64,000 bases of DNA. Source: Alcanivorax limicola. Lineage in GTDB: Bacteria > Pseudomonadota > Gammaproteobacteria > Pseudomonadales > Alcanivoracaceae. Shown here piece by piece: positions 8,798 through 17,056 of this stretch. Where the stretch lies: assembly GCF_019931215.1 (NCBI RefSeq), contig NZ_JAIOUB010000004.1, forward strand, positions 124,001 through 188,000, written 5' to 3'. The position numbers were made by a program, and so were the translations under genes. Position 1 is the stretch's first letter; each line of letters opens with the position of its first letter. Below the pieces are notes generated by a model. It had not been told where the DNA came from and made no database searches. It worked only from the letters and a program-made list of their open reading frames with translations.

Positions 8798-9841
8798 ATG
8801 CACAACGCCACCACTGTCCCGGACATCACCCGACGCAAAGTCACCGAAATATTCACGCGTGATGAAATCAGAATGCTCACCGCGCGTTCCGATATCCGTG
8901 GCTTCATCGCCGTCGGCTTTACCTGGCTGACTATCTGCGCGTCGTTCGTTGCGCTTGCCTGGGCCAGCCAACAATCTTTGCTGATTTTTATCCCCGTGCT
9001 GCTGCTCGCCCTGTGCGTGCTGGGCGGCCGCCAACTCAGTCTTGCCATTCAGATGCATGATGCGTCCCATGGCACGCTGTTCAAGCGCAAATGGCTGAAC
9101 AATGTGGCGGCTGACTGGTTGTGTGCACGGCCCATCTGGAACGATCTGCACAAGTACCGCGCCCATCACATCGTGCATCACACCCACACCGGGCAAGCGC
9201 AGGATCCCGATCTGTCTCTGGTGGCGCCCTTCCCGACCACACGCCAATCCCTGGCACGCAAACTGTTGCGCGATATGGCGGGCGTCACCGGCATCAAGTT
9301 CTTTATCGGCCGCTTTCTGATGGATGCGGGTTATCTCAAATGGACCGTGGCCAACGATGTGGTGCGCCTGCCGGGCGAAGGCATGACACCCTGGCGCCGC
9401 CTCATCATGTTTGTGCGCAACGTGACGCCTACGGTGATCGTTAACGGCGTGATGTTCGCAGTGCTCTGGGCGTCGGGTTACCCCTGGTTGTTCGCGGTCT
9501 GGATACTGGCATACATGACCACGTTTTCATTGTTCGTCCGCATTCGCTCGATGGCGGAACATGCCTGCACTGAAACCGGCTCTGAAACCGGCTCTGAAAC
9601 CCGCTCTGAAAAAAGCCCCGACATGTTCCTGAATACCCGAACCACCCGCGCCGGGCTGCTCGCCCGCGCGACTGTCGCGCCCCTGAACGTGAATTATCAC
9701 ATCGAGCATCATGTCATGGCGTCGGTGCCGTATTTCCGCTTACCGATGATGCACCGCATGCTGCGCCAGCGCGGCGCGGTGCAGGCGCCGCCGGGCTATC
9801 TTGATGTGCTGCGTATCGTGTCGTCGAAGGCGGCTGCCTGA
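8798..9841 (+). CDS. Membrane fatty acid desaturase
   Basis: A 347-residue membrane protein with the three histidine boxes of the non-heme diiron desaturases: HDASHG near residue 87, HHIVHHTHT near residue 123 and NYHIEHH near residue 300. Hydrophobic segments lie near residues 35-80 and 205-245. It likely introduces a double bond into an acyl chain at the inner membrane. Start ATG 8798 follows GAGGA and a short spacer after the crotonase stop. A Glu/Thr/Gly/Ser stretch near residue 260 is made by three 12-bp repeats, an insertion in the loop before the last His box. Confidence 0.88.
   Translation: MHNATTVPDITRRKVTEIFTRDEIRMLTARSDIRGFIAVGFTWLTICASFVALAWASQQSLLIFIPVLLLALCVLGGRQLSLAIQMHDASHGTLFKRKWLNNVAADWLCARPIWNDLHKYRAHHIVHHTHTGQAQDPDLSLVAPFPTTRQSLARKLLRDMAGVTGIKFFIGRFLMDAGYLKWTVANDVVRLPGEGMTPWRRLIMFVRNVTPTVIVNGVMFAVLWASGYPWLFAVWILAYMTTFSLFVRIRSMAEHACTETGSETGSETRSEKSPDMFLNTRTTRAGLLARATVAPLNVNYHIEHHVMASVPYFRLPMMHRMLRQRGAVQAPPGYLDVLRIVSSKAAA
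9570..9605 (+). repeat. In-frame 12-bp tandem repeat in the desaturase gene
   Basis: CTGAAACCGGCT occurs at 9570 and 9582, and CTGAAACCCGCT at 9594, with a decayed further copy. It encodes repeated ETGS-type residues. Confidence 0.9.
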
Positions 9842-9858
9842 GGGGGCATGCCCCCTCA
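9839..9858. terminator. Hairpin between convergent genes
   Basis: TGAGGGGGCATGCCCCCTCA is a perfect 20-bp palindrome starting in the desaturase stop codon and ending 4 nt before the stop of the convergent SRPBCC gene. There is no clear T-run, so it may act as a weak bidirectional terminator or mRNA-stabilising end. Confidence 0.5.
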
Positions 9859-9861
9859 GAG

Positions 9862-10308
9862 TCACCCCTCAGGAATCTCCGGCTCAACCAGCTTCGCCAA
9901 CTGGATCAGCGATTCCTGCCAGCCCAGATAGCAGGCCTCTTCCGGGATCACATCCGGTACACCGTCCTGGGTGATATGCAGCTCAGTGCCGCAGGACACT
10001 GCCTTGAACGTCACCGTCACATTGATGGTGCCCGGCATGTTCGGGTCATCGAACTGGTCGGTGTAGCGGATCTGCTTGTGGGGGTCCAGTTCAAGATACT
10101 CGCCGCCGAAGGCGTGGCTTTGGCCGGTGGTGAAATTGGTGAATGACATCTTGTAGGTGCCACCCACCCGGGCGTCGAGGTGCTCGACCTTGCCGGTGAA
10201 GCCGTTGGGCGGCAGCCATTTGACCTTGGCCTCCGGGTCGAGGAACGCGCGGTAGACGCGCTCGGGCGGTGCTTGCAGAACACGATGGAGGCGGATGGTA
10301 TGTGGCAT
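9862..10308 (-). CDS. SRPBCC (AHSA1-type) family protein
   Basis: A 148-residue START/AHSA1-like fold protein: MPHTIRLHRVLQAPPERVYRAFLDPEAKVKWLPP at the start, a middle GGTYKMSFTNFTTGQSHAFGGEY and a C-terminal helix containing CYLGWQESLIQLAKLVEPE. Such proteins bind hydrophobic ligands or act as stress-related co-chaperone-like domains; no enzymatic residues can be named. ATG 10308 is chosen because AGGAG lies 7 nt upstream; the longer open frame overlaps the selO leader on the other strand. Confidence 0.85.
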   Translation of the reverse strand: MPHTIRLHRVLQAPPERVYRAFLDPEAKVKWLPPNGFTGKVEHLDARVGGTYKMSFTNFTTGQSHAFGGEYLELDPHKQIRYTDQFDDPNMPGTINVTVTFKAVSCGTELHITQDGVPDVIPEEACYLGWQESLIQLAKLVEPEIPEG

Positions 10309-10441
10309 GGGAATGCTCCTGTCTGAAACGCATGAGGGAATGAACACCCCGTGGTCGTTGCCCGGCACCGCATTTCGACAGGCCATCTCTGCTATCCTTG
10401 TCCTGCACGTCCCTTCATCCCGCTGTCGCCGGAGCTCGACC

Positions 10442-11956
10442 ATGTCCAACGCCTCGCCCCCCTACGGCTTCCGCTTTGCCGACCCGGAAAACAGCTACGC
10501 CTCGCTGCCAGCGTCGATGTTTGCGCATTGCGAGCCCACCGCCGTCAAGGCGCCGGTGATAACGCTGTTCAACACGGCACTGGCGACCTCTTTGGGGCTG
10601 GATGCGGCGGCGCTCAACACGCCAGAGGGGGCCATGCTGCTGGGCGGCAATACCGTGCCAGCGGGCAGCACGCCCCTGGCCCAGGCCTATGCCGGGCATC
10701 AGTTTGGTCACCCGAACATGCTCGGCGACGGGCGCGCCATTCTGCTCTTTGAGCAGCGCGCGCCGGATGGCCAGCTTTATGACATTCAGCTCAAGGGCGC
10801 CGGCCGCACGCCCTATTCCCGTGGCGGCGATGGCCGCGCGGGGCTGGGGCCAATGCTGCGCGAGTACATCATCAGCGAAGCCATGCAGGCGCTGGGCATT
10901 GCCACCACGCGCAGTCTGGCGGTGGTCAGCACCGGCGAACCGGTGCAACGGGAAACAGCGCTGCCAGGCGCAGTGCTGACCCGGGTCGCCACCTCCCATG
11001 TGCGCGTCGGCACGTTTCAGTTTGCCGCCAGCCGCGAGGACAAGGCGTCACTGCAGGCGTTGGTGGATTTCGTGATTGCGCGACACTATCTACAACTGAA
11101 GTTACAACTGCAGCCACAACTGGCTTCCGATTCGGGCAGCGCCTCCAACACGGCGCTGGTATTGATCGAGGCAGTGATGGATCGGCAGATTGATCTGGTG
11201 GTGGACTGGATGCGGGTGGGGTTTATTCATGGCGTGTTGAATACGGACAACGTGACCTTGTCCGGTGAGACCATCGACTATGGCCCCTGCGCGTTCATGG
11301 ACAGTTACCACCCGGAAACCGTATTCAGCTCCATCGATCATCAGGGCCGCTACGCGTACGCGAACCAGCCCGCCATCACACAATGGAACCTGGCCCGTTT
11401 CGCGGAAACCCTGCTGCCCCTGATTGCTGACGACCCGGAGCAAGCGGTCGCCCCGGCCACGGATCTGATCCGGTCATTCCCGCAGCGCTATGCTGAAAAA
11501 TGGCTGGCGATGATGCGCCGCAAGCTTGGCCTGTTTGGCGAGGATCCGGCGGACGAGGCACTCGCGACGGATCTGTTGAAGTGGATGCAGTCACAAGCGG
11601 CGGATTACACCAATACATTCCGAGATCTGAGCAGTGAAACCCGCCCGGAAGGCGCGCCTTATGACAGCGCTGATTTCCGCAGCTGGTACGATCGCTGGCA
11701 GGCACGGCTGGCAAAAAACACGAAGCCACTGGCATCGTCACTGTGCCTGATGCGCAACAGCAATCCGGCCATCATCCCGCGCAACCATCAAGTGGAAAAA
11801 GCCCTGGACGCCGCCAGCAGCCAGAACGATCTGGCACCGACACAACAACTGCTGGCGGTATTGGCAACGCCCTATGAAGACGGCCCGGACAAAGCAGCCT
11901 TCAAGGCACCGCCCGCCCCGGAAGAGCGGGTGTGCCAGACGTTCTGCGGCACCTGA
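10442..11956 (+). CDS. selO: Protein adenylyltransferase SelO
   Basis: A 504-residue SelO/YdiU pseudokinase-fold protein that transfers AMP to Ser, Thr or Tyr of target proteins. Visible signatures are YAGHQFGHPNMLGDGRA near residue 83, LKGAGRTPYSRGGDGRA near 120, LREYIISEAMQALGI and the metal-binding HGVLNTDN and IDYGPCAFMD blocks. The C-terminus carries Cys-x3-Cys (CQTFC), where eukaryotic SelO has a selenocysteine near the end. ATG 10442 gives the family start; the frame is open further upstream but overlaps the divergent SRPBCC gene. Confidence 0.95.
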   Translation: MSNASPPYGFRFADPENSYASLPASMFAHCEPTAVKAPVITLFNTALATSLGLDAAALNTPEGAMLLGGNTVPAGSTPLAQAYAGHQFGHPNMLGDGRAILLFEQRAPDGQLYDIQLKGAGRTPYSRGGDGRAGLGPMLREYIISEAMQALGIATTRSLAVVSTGEPVQRETALPGAVLTRVATSHVRVGTFQFAASREDKASLQALVDFVIARHYLQLKLQLQPQLASDSGSASNTALVLIEAVMDRQIDLVVDWMRVGFIHGVLNTDNVTLSGETIDYGPCAFMDSYHPETVFSSIDHQGRYAYANQPAITQWNLARFAETLLPLIADDPEQAVAPATDLIRSFPQRYAEKWLAMMRRKLGLFGEDPADEALATDLLKWMQSQAADYTNTFRDLSSETRPEGAPYDSADFRSWYDRWQARLAKNTKPLASSLCLMRNSNPAIIPRNHQVEKALDAASSQNDLAPTQQLLAVLATPYEDGPDKAAFKAPPAPEERVCQTFCGT

Positions 11957-11963
11957 CAGCCGC

Positions 11964-12668
11964 TTACGGCGCGTCCGCGAAACGGGGCTGCCAGGGCACT
12001 GCCGCCATGTCGGCCCGATCACGCTCGTCCGCAAATCCTGGCAACGCCTCGATGCGCTGGAAAAATTCTCGCGAGTGCAGCAGAACGTCCCTGACCTCAT
12101 AGGCGTGCCGCGCGGCATCCCGTTGTCGCGCCTCGGCGGCCTCAGCGATGGAGGAGAACCGGTTTTGCGCCACCAGGAATCTGTCCACCTCCTGGTCGCT
12201 GAAGCCCGCCAGCGCGACGATGGCCGGCACATCCAGGCTGTTGGCAACGCGTCCGTTGCCTGTGGCATTTTTTCGGCATGTCGCCGCATTCAACCGCTCA
12301 CCCGACAAGAACAGCGTGCTCACCGAACGGACATGCCGGCACAGGGCGGCATCCCCGGTATGAAACGCCACATCACGGAAGCAACCGCTGCGCACATAGC
12401 TCACTCTGGTGCCCCGCGCGTTGAACGCCGACCGGGTCAGGCTCTGCGGGTGGATGAGGTAGCACGGCTTGGCGGAATCCAGATAGCGCGCCAGATAAAG
12501 AAACTGGAATTCCACATCGTCGGGATCGCGCGGCGCTGCGAAGCCGACTTGTTCGTCCGCGCCGCTGATGAGACCGCAGCCGCTGAGGGCCAGCAGCAGG
12601 GCCATTATCGGGGCCATCAACAAGCCCCGCAACAGCCCCGCCCGGTGCCCGACATCTGCGCGGTTCAT
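11964..12668 (-). CDS. Hypothetical lipoprotein
   Basis: A 234-residue protein with an N-terminal hydrophobic signal and a lipobox LALSGC (Cys near residue 31), so probably an outer-membrane or periplasm-anchored lipoprotein. The mature part has five further cysteines in pairs (for example SGCFRDV and ALCRHV), suggesting disulfides, and a helical C-terminus. No family recognised. Its ATG overlaps the stop of the upstream OmpA-like gene (ATGA), so the two are probably translationally coupled and may act together in the envelope. Confidence 0.75.
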   Translation of the reverse strand: MNRADVGHRAGLLRGLLMAPIMALLLALSGCGLISGADEQVGFAAPRDPDDVEFQFLYLARYLDSAKPCYLIHPQSLTRSAFNARGTRVSYVRSGCFRDVAFHTGDAALCRHVRSVSTLFLSGERLNAATCRKNATGNGRVANSLDVPAIVALAGFSDQEVDRFLVAQNRFSSIAEAAEARQRDAARHAYEVRDVLLHSREFFQRIEALPGFADERDRADMAAVPWQPRFADAP

Positions 12669-13714
12669 CGCAGCACCAGCTCTACGCGGCGATTCTGTTC
12701 GCGACCCGCCTCGCTGGCGTTGCTGGCCCGGGGCGCCATAAAGCTGGCGCCCTTCGGCGTCATGCGCCCGGCAGCAATACCGAAATCCCGCACCAGTGCC
12801 TGGCGTACCGCTGAAGCGCGCCGCAGCGACAGATCCGCGTTGTAATCGAAACTGCCCTGGTTGTCGGTGTGCCCCACCACCAGCACCTCGATATCCGGAT
12901 GTGCTGCCAGCAACGCCGCCATCTGCGTCAGCGCTTCGCTGGACTCACTCCGCAGTGCGGCGCTGTCATGATCAAAGAAGATGCCGTCCACCACGGCATG
13001 GCCCTCAGCGGTGAGCGAGGCGCGGAGTTCATCGGCACTGCGGGCGCCCGTCTGCACCTGCCCGGTCTGCATGGCTTGCCCTTCCACCACTACTTTGTGG
13101 ATAACGGGCGCCGCCTGCTGATCCTGGATATACAGAAAAACGTGGGTGCGACCGGCGTCGTTATTGCGCTCGGCCAGCAGGGCGCGGGTGCCGCCACGCA
13201 CCAGAATGGTGGGATGCAGCGCATTGCGCATGTTGCGCCAGTAATCGTCGGGGAAGGTGACGTTTCTGACGTAAGCGCCGATCTGTCGACCACAGCCGGT
13301 TTGCTCGGCGCATTCAAAGCGCACGCTAAAACCGTCAGCGGTAAGCGCAGCCTGATAGTTGCGCTGTATTTCCAGCGGGCTTCTGCCTGCCGGCGCTTCG
13401 TAGGTCAGCCAGGTGACGCGTCCCTCAAGCAGCATCTGCAACGGCTGCAGGACCTCCTGATTCCAACCGCTGCGAAGATGGTAGGCATCCATCGGAATCG
13501 GCCCGAGGGGCAAGGCCACCTCGTCGTAGTCACGCGCCATATAGCCCTGCATGGTGGCGCCCGCGAAGCGGCTGACGAGCGGATTGTCCTGCCCCGGCTC
13601 CGAGGCAACGGTAATCATTGGTGCTGTGGTTACGACCGCGATGATCAGCGGGCGCAACCCCTGCGCCATTTCTGCTATGACCCTTTTTGTGATCCTTTTC
13701 ATGGCCCTGTTCAT
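12665..13714 (-). CDS. OmpA-family peptidoglycan-binding outer membrane protein
   Basis: A 349-residue protein with an N-terminal signal segment (APMITVASEPGQDN cleavage region), a central unassigned domain of about 170 residues with two Cys (FECAEQTGCGRQ), and a C-terminal OmpA domain: IFFDHDSAALRSES, VVGHTDNQGSFDYNADLSLRRA and NRRVELVLR. OmpA domains bind peptidoglycan non-covalently. The start MNRAMKR (13714) is tentative; MKR at 13702 is an alternative. It forms an operon with the downstream lipoprotein gene. Confidence 0.85.
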   Translation of the reverse strand: MNRAMKRITKRVIAEMAQGLRPLIIAVVTTAPMITVASEPGQDNPLVSRFAGATMQGYMARDYDEVALPLGPIPMDAYHLRSGWNQEVLQPLQMLLEGRVTWLTYEAPAGRSPLEIQRNYQAALTADGFSVRFECAEQTGCGRQIGAYVRNVTFPDDYWRNMRNALHPTILVRGGTRALLAERNNDAGRTHVFLYIQDQQAAPVIHKVVVEGQAMQTGQVQTGARSADELRASLTAEGHAVVDGIFFDHDSAALRSESSEALTQMAALLAAHPDIEVLVVGHTDNQGSFDYNADLSLRRASAVRQALVRDFGIAAGRMTPKGASFMAPRASNASEAGREQNRRVELVLR

Positions 13715-13838
13715 GACCGTACTGGCTCCCTGCAACCCCCTTGGATGTCCTTCTCTGTTTACCACCGGCCACGCGACATTTCCATGCGCCAGGTCCGTCC
13801 CCGGCAGAACCTTTACGCCACGTCCGCTCACAGCGTCC

Positions 13839-13891
13839 GTTACACGCCGTCGTTACACGCCGTCCATTACGTGGCGTCGTTACACGCCGTC
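13839..13891. repeat. 13-14 bp tandem repeat spanning the thiolase stop codon
   Basis: GTTACACGCCGTC occurs at 13839, 13852 and 13879, with a diverged copy (CATTACGTGGCGTC) at 13865. On the minus strand the unit is GACGGCGTGTAAC, that is, the last codons and stop of the thiolase-like gene. The gene end has been duplicated in tandem three times downstream. Confidence 0.92.
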
Positions 13892-15220
13892 AGGATTTTC
13901 CAGCAGCAGCGCGGCGCCCAGGCCGCCACCGGCGCAGGTGGACACCACCGCAAAGCGTTTGCCCTCCTGGCGCAGCCGCTGCGCTGCGGTGAGCAGCAAG
14001 CGGCAGCCGGTGGCGGCAAAGGGATTACCCAGAGACAGGGAACCGCCCCAGGCATTCAGGCTGTCACGGGGGATTTCACCGTGGGGCATGTCACTGCCGT
14101 GGCGAGCACGGACGAAGTCGGCATCGGCCATGCAGGCCATATTGACCAGCATCTGCGCCGCGAAGGCTTCGTGGATTTCCCATACGCCGATATCGGCGAA
14201 GCTCAGGCCGCTACGTGCCAGCAGCGGCGGGATCGACATGGCCGGGCCGAGCAGCATTTCATCCTGCAAGGTGTCGACACCGGCAAGCAAGTAATCGCGC
14301 ACGATGGCCAACGGCTTCAGGCCGCGGCGCGTGGCTTCTTCACGGCTGGCCAGCAACAACGCGCCAGCGCCGTCGGTAAAGCGCGAGGCATTACCGGGGG
14401 TGATGACCCCGTGCTCCCGATCAAACACCGGCGCCAGTTTGCCCAGCCGCTCCGCCGTCGCATCGGCACGCGGGGTGTTGTCTGCGTCGGCGGTTTCGCC
14501 AGCCTTGTTGGTCACCGCCGTAATCTGCCCGGCCAGATGCCCGGCGCTTGCCGCCCCGACCGCTCGGGCATGGCTTTCCGCCGCGTACGCATCGCAGGCT
14601 TCACGGGACACAGCGCGAGGATCAGCTGCGCCTTTCACCATGCGCTCGCAGGCCACCCCCATGGTCATGCCGGTGGTGTAGTCGCTGCCATCGGGAATAT
14701 CCAGCCCCAGATCGCGCAGCCGCAGCCCACCCAGCACTTTCATGCGCTCGCCGAAATCCTTGCGCTGGCGCAGCTTCATCAGGGCGCGGCGAATCCCCTG
14801 CCCCAGCCGCACCGGCACATCGGAAAAGTTTTCCGTGCCACCCGCGATGCCCAGCGTCAGGCGACCCAGACGAATCTGGTCGCACAGGTTCATCACGCCC
14901 ACGTTCGGGGAAATCCCCGCCATGGCCACGGTATAGGCCGGCGTGCGGCTGGCCATGCCCGCCGCCAGCATCGCCTCGCGGGCCACGTTGGTCGTCTCCA
15001 CCTCGTGCAGCACCGTGCCCATGATCACCAACTCGATATCCGCCGCCGGCACACCGGCGCGGTCCAGCAAACCGCGCAGCGCTGCGGCGCCCAGCTCGTA
15101 ACTCATGAGGTCGGCATACAGGCCCGCGCTGTCCAGGAACGGCGTACGCGTCCCCGCAGCAATCACCGGCTGGAGCTCTTCCGGCGTGGGATTCACCCGG
15201 GTCGCATTGAACTGGCTCAT
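13880..15220 (-). CDS. Thiolase-fold protein lacking catalytic Cys and His (acetyl-CoA acetyltransferase-like)
   Basis: A 446-residue thiolase-superfamily protein closest in pattern to FadI or trifunctional-beta types (VIMGTVLHEVETTNVAREAML; HEAFAAQ; NAWGGSLSLG). In active thiolases the nucleophile is Cys in a TVxxACIS motif; here the segment reads TVAMAGIS with Gly102. The GHP histidine is also replaced: LGNPFAATG with Asn399. The second Cys (STCAGGG, Cys429) is kept. Classical thiolysis or condensation is therefore doubtful; a structural, acyl-CoA-binding or altered role is possible. Coupled to the MaoC gene upstream by an ATGA overlap. The gene is otherwise intact. Confidence 0.85.
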   Translation of the reverse strand: MSQFNATRVNPTPEELQPVIAAGTRTPFLDSAGLYADLMSYELGAAALRGLLDRAGVPAADIELVIMGTVLHEVETTNVAREAMLAAGMASRTPAYTVAMAGISPNVGVMNLCDQIRLGRLTLGIAGGTENFSDVPVRLGQGIRRALMKLRQRKDFGERMKVLGGLRLRDLGLDIPDGSDYTTGMTMGVACERMVKGAADPRAVSREACDAYAAESHARAVGAASAGHLAGQITAVTNKAGETADADNTPRADATAERLGKLAPVFDREHGVITPGNASRFTDGAGALLLASREEATRRGLKPLAIVRDYLLAGVDTLQDEMLLGPAMSIPPLLARSGLSFADIGVWEIHEAFAAQMLVNMACMADADFVRARHGSDMPHGEIPRDSLNAWGGSLSLGNPFAATGCRLLLTAAQRLRQEGKRFAVVSTCAGGGLGAALLLENPDGV

Positions 15221-16137
15221 ACATCACCTCGCAACAACACATCACCGGCCTGGTACGTATTGCCAGCGCCATCGATCAGGCGCACACCATAGCGACCGTT
15301 GTCGTCCTTGCTTTGCGTCATCTGGATCGACAACAACGGGCTCGGCAACGGCAGCGGCCGGATAAAGCGCACATCAATTTCTGCGATGTCGTGGCCCTGA
15401 TGACGGATCGTCTCGAACACCTGCGCAAAGCACCCATAGCCGTGCATGATGCAGCCCTTGAAGCGAGTGCGTTTCGCCATGGCGGGCAACGTGTGGATCG
15501 GATTGAAATCGCCGGTCAGCTTGAAGAAGGTCACGCCCTCGCGCGCACCGGCTTGCCACTGGCCGATGGTGGCAAAATCTCGCTCCGCCGGTGCAGGAGA
15601 CTTGTCCCCTTTGGGCCGCGACTTGATCATCACCGCCGCATAGGAATCGATGATCATCGCCTGCGGATCAGCCTTCGGCCCGATGCTGATGCGGCTGTGA
15701 ATGCGCGCCCGGTAGCCGTCATCGCTGGCATCCAGCAACTCACCGTGCAACTGGAACACGCCCGTGCGCGGTAGCGGTGTATTGATGCGCAGGCAGACGC
15801 CCTGGTTCAGCACACTCAGCAGAGGATAAGGTGCTCGCGCCGTCAGCCGCGAAATGGTGCCCATGGCCATACGCGCCGCGGCAAAATGCGGCGGCAGCGT
15901 AGCGCCGAAGCGCGCCGTATCCATGCCACTCCAGCTGTCATAGGCCGCCAGCAGCGCCGCCGACGGCGCCTTCATGGTCAGATCCAGCGGCGTGGTATCC
16001 AGGCCGCCTTTTCTGGGCAACGGCAACACCGACCGCAGGCCACCACTGGCCATGGCCCAGGCGACAGGCAGATTTTCCAGAATAAAGCGGCTTGGCACCG
16101 CAGCAGACGATTCAGACATGGTCTTTCCCGTGGACAT
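15217..16137 (-). CDS. MaoC-like (hotdog) dehydratase family protein
   Basis: A 306-residue double-hotdog protein. The C-terminal half has the hydratase-2 motif: FKLTGDFNPIHTLPAMAKRT with the Asp and His expected for (R)-enoyl-CoA hydration, followed by CIMHGYG. The N-terminal half is a degenerate hotdog. It probably acts on an acyl-CoA together with the thiolase-like protein encoded by the next gene, with which it overlaps by ATGA. Start uncertain: ATGs at 16161, 16137 and 16119 are in frame; 16137 and 16119 both have GGAAA-type sites. Confidence 0.82.
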   Translation of the reverse strand: MSTGKTMSESSAAVPSRFILENLPVAWAMASGGLRSVLPLPRKGGLDTTPLDLTMKAPSAALLAAYDSWSGMDTARFGATLPPHFAAARMAMGTISRLTARAPYPLLSVLNQGVCLRINTPLPRTGVFQLHGELLDASDDGYRARIHSRISIGPKADPQAMIIDSYAAVMIKSRPKGDKSPAPAERDFATIGQWQAGAREGVTFFKLTGDFNPIHTLPAMAKRTRFKGCIMHGYGCFAQVFETIRHQGHDIAEIDVRFIRPLPLPSPLLSIQMTQSKDDNGRYGVRLIDGAGNTYQAGDVLLRGDV

Positions 16138-16330
16138 GATCTTTTCCGTGAAAGGAAACATGCAGCGGATTCTAGTGGACCCACCCCGGGGCACCATGAC
16201 CCCAAATTACAAATCGATTACCCGCTGAGGCCATAATGGTCCAGCCTACGCAGCCGAACGAGGCCAATAAGAAAATTAAACTAACAAAAACAAATACTTA
16301 TGAATTTTTAAAGGCAGCCCGTAGCGTTGC

Positions 16331-17056
16331 TCAATCGCAAACTGCTACAAACCGGTAACCTACCCCGGGCTCCGTCTGAATGTAATGTTGTTCCGTTGGA
16401 TCATCCCCCAACTTATGTCTGAGCCTCCCAATCAGAACACGCAAGTAATGGGTATCCCGGACGTGCGTCGGCCCCCAGATATCTTTCAAGAGTTGAGACT
16501 GCGTGACAATTTTTCCAGACGCCAACATCAGCGCCTGCAAAACAGTGAATTCCTTCGGGGTTAGCCTGATCAGCTTGCCATTGACCGAGACCTTGCGCAT
16601 CGACAGATCGATATGCAGCACACCATTATCAAAAATCGCAGAGGGATCTACTGAGACTCCGTCGTCGCGTCTATTGTTGCGCAGCTGCGTCCTCACCCGT
16701 GCCAGAAGCTCATCCACCCCGAACGGCTTGGTCACGTAATCGTTAGCGCCCAAATCAAGAGCTTTTACCTTCTCCAACTCCCTATCCCGGACTGAAAGTA
16801 TAATGACAGGCACCGCAGACCATTCACGTACCGCCTCAAGCAAGTCCGTGCCATCCATATCCGGCAGTCCCAGATCCAGAATAACAAGGTCCGGGGAGTG
16901 CCTGGCACATAAAGCAAGACCGGTTTCACCATTCTCGGCCTCCAGCAACTCATAACCTTCAGTTTTGAGGCTGATGCGAAGGAAGTGCCGAATCTGTGGC
17001 TCATCATCGACGATCAGGATGCGCGGCTTCTCCCGCACTGCACCTGTATCATTCAT
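16331..17056 (-). CDS. kdpE: Response regulator KdpE
   Basis: A 241-residue OmpR/PhoB-family response regulator. The receiver has ILIVDDEPQIR, the phospho-acceptor Asp in LVILDLGLPDMDG (near residue 59) and the conserved Lys of YVTKPFG; the C-terminal winged helix ends in RLRHKLGDDPTEQHYIQTEPGVGYRF. It activates the kdp transport genes under K+ limitation or osmotic stress when phosphorylated by KdpD. Its ATG overlaps the kdpD stop. It is the last gene of the operon; the following 130 bases to the MaoC gene are AT-rich without a clear hairpin. Confidence 0.96.
   Translation of the reverse strand: MNDTGAVREKPRILIVDDEPQIRHFLRISLKTEGYELLEAENGETGLALCARHSPDLVILDLGLPDMDGTDLLEAVREWSAVPVIILSVRDRELEKVKALDLGANDYVTKPFGVDELLARVRTQLRNNRRDDGVSVDPSAIFDNGVLHIDLSMRKVSVNGKLIRLTPKEFTVLQALMLASGKIVTQSQLLKDIWGPTHVRDTHYLRVLIGRLRHKLGDDPTEQHYIQTEPGVGYRFVAVCD

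Noticed and set aside
13839-13891. CRISPR-like direct repeats
   Set aside because: Units are 13-14 bp and contiguous, without spacers, and contain the end of a coding gene.
12869-15292. 807-residue plus-strand open frame across the OmpA and thiolase genes
   Set aside because: Antisense shadow of two clearly coding minus-strand genes; His/Arg/Gln-rich nonsense composition.
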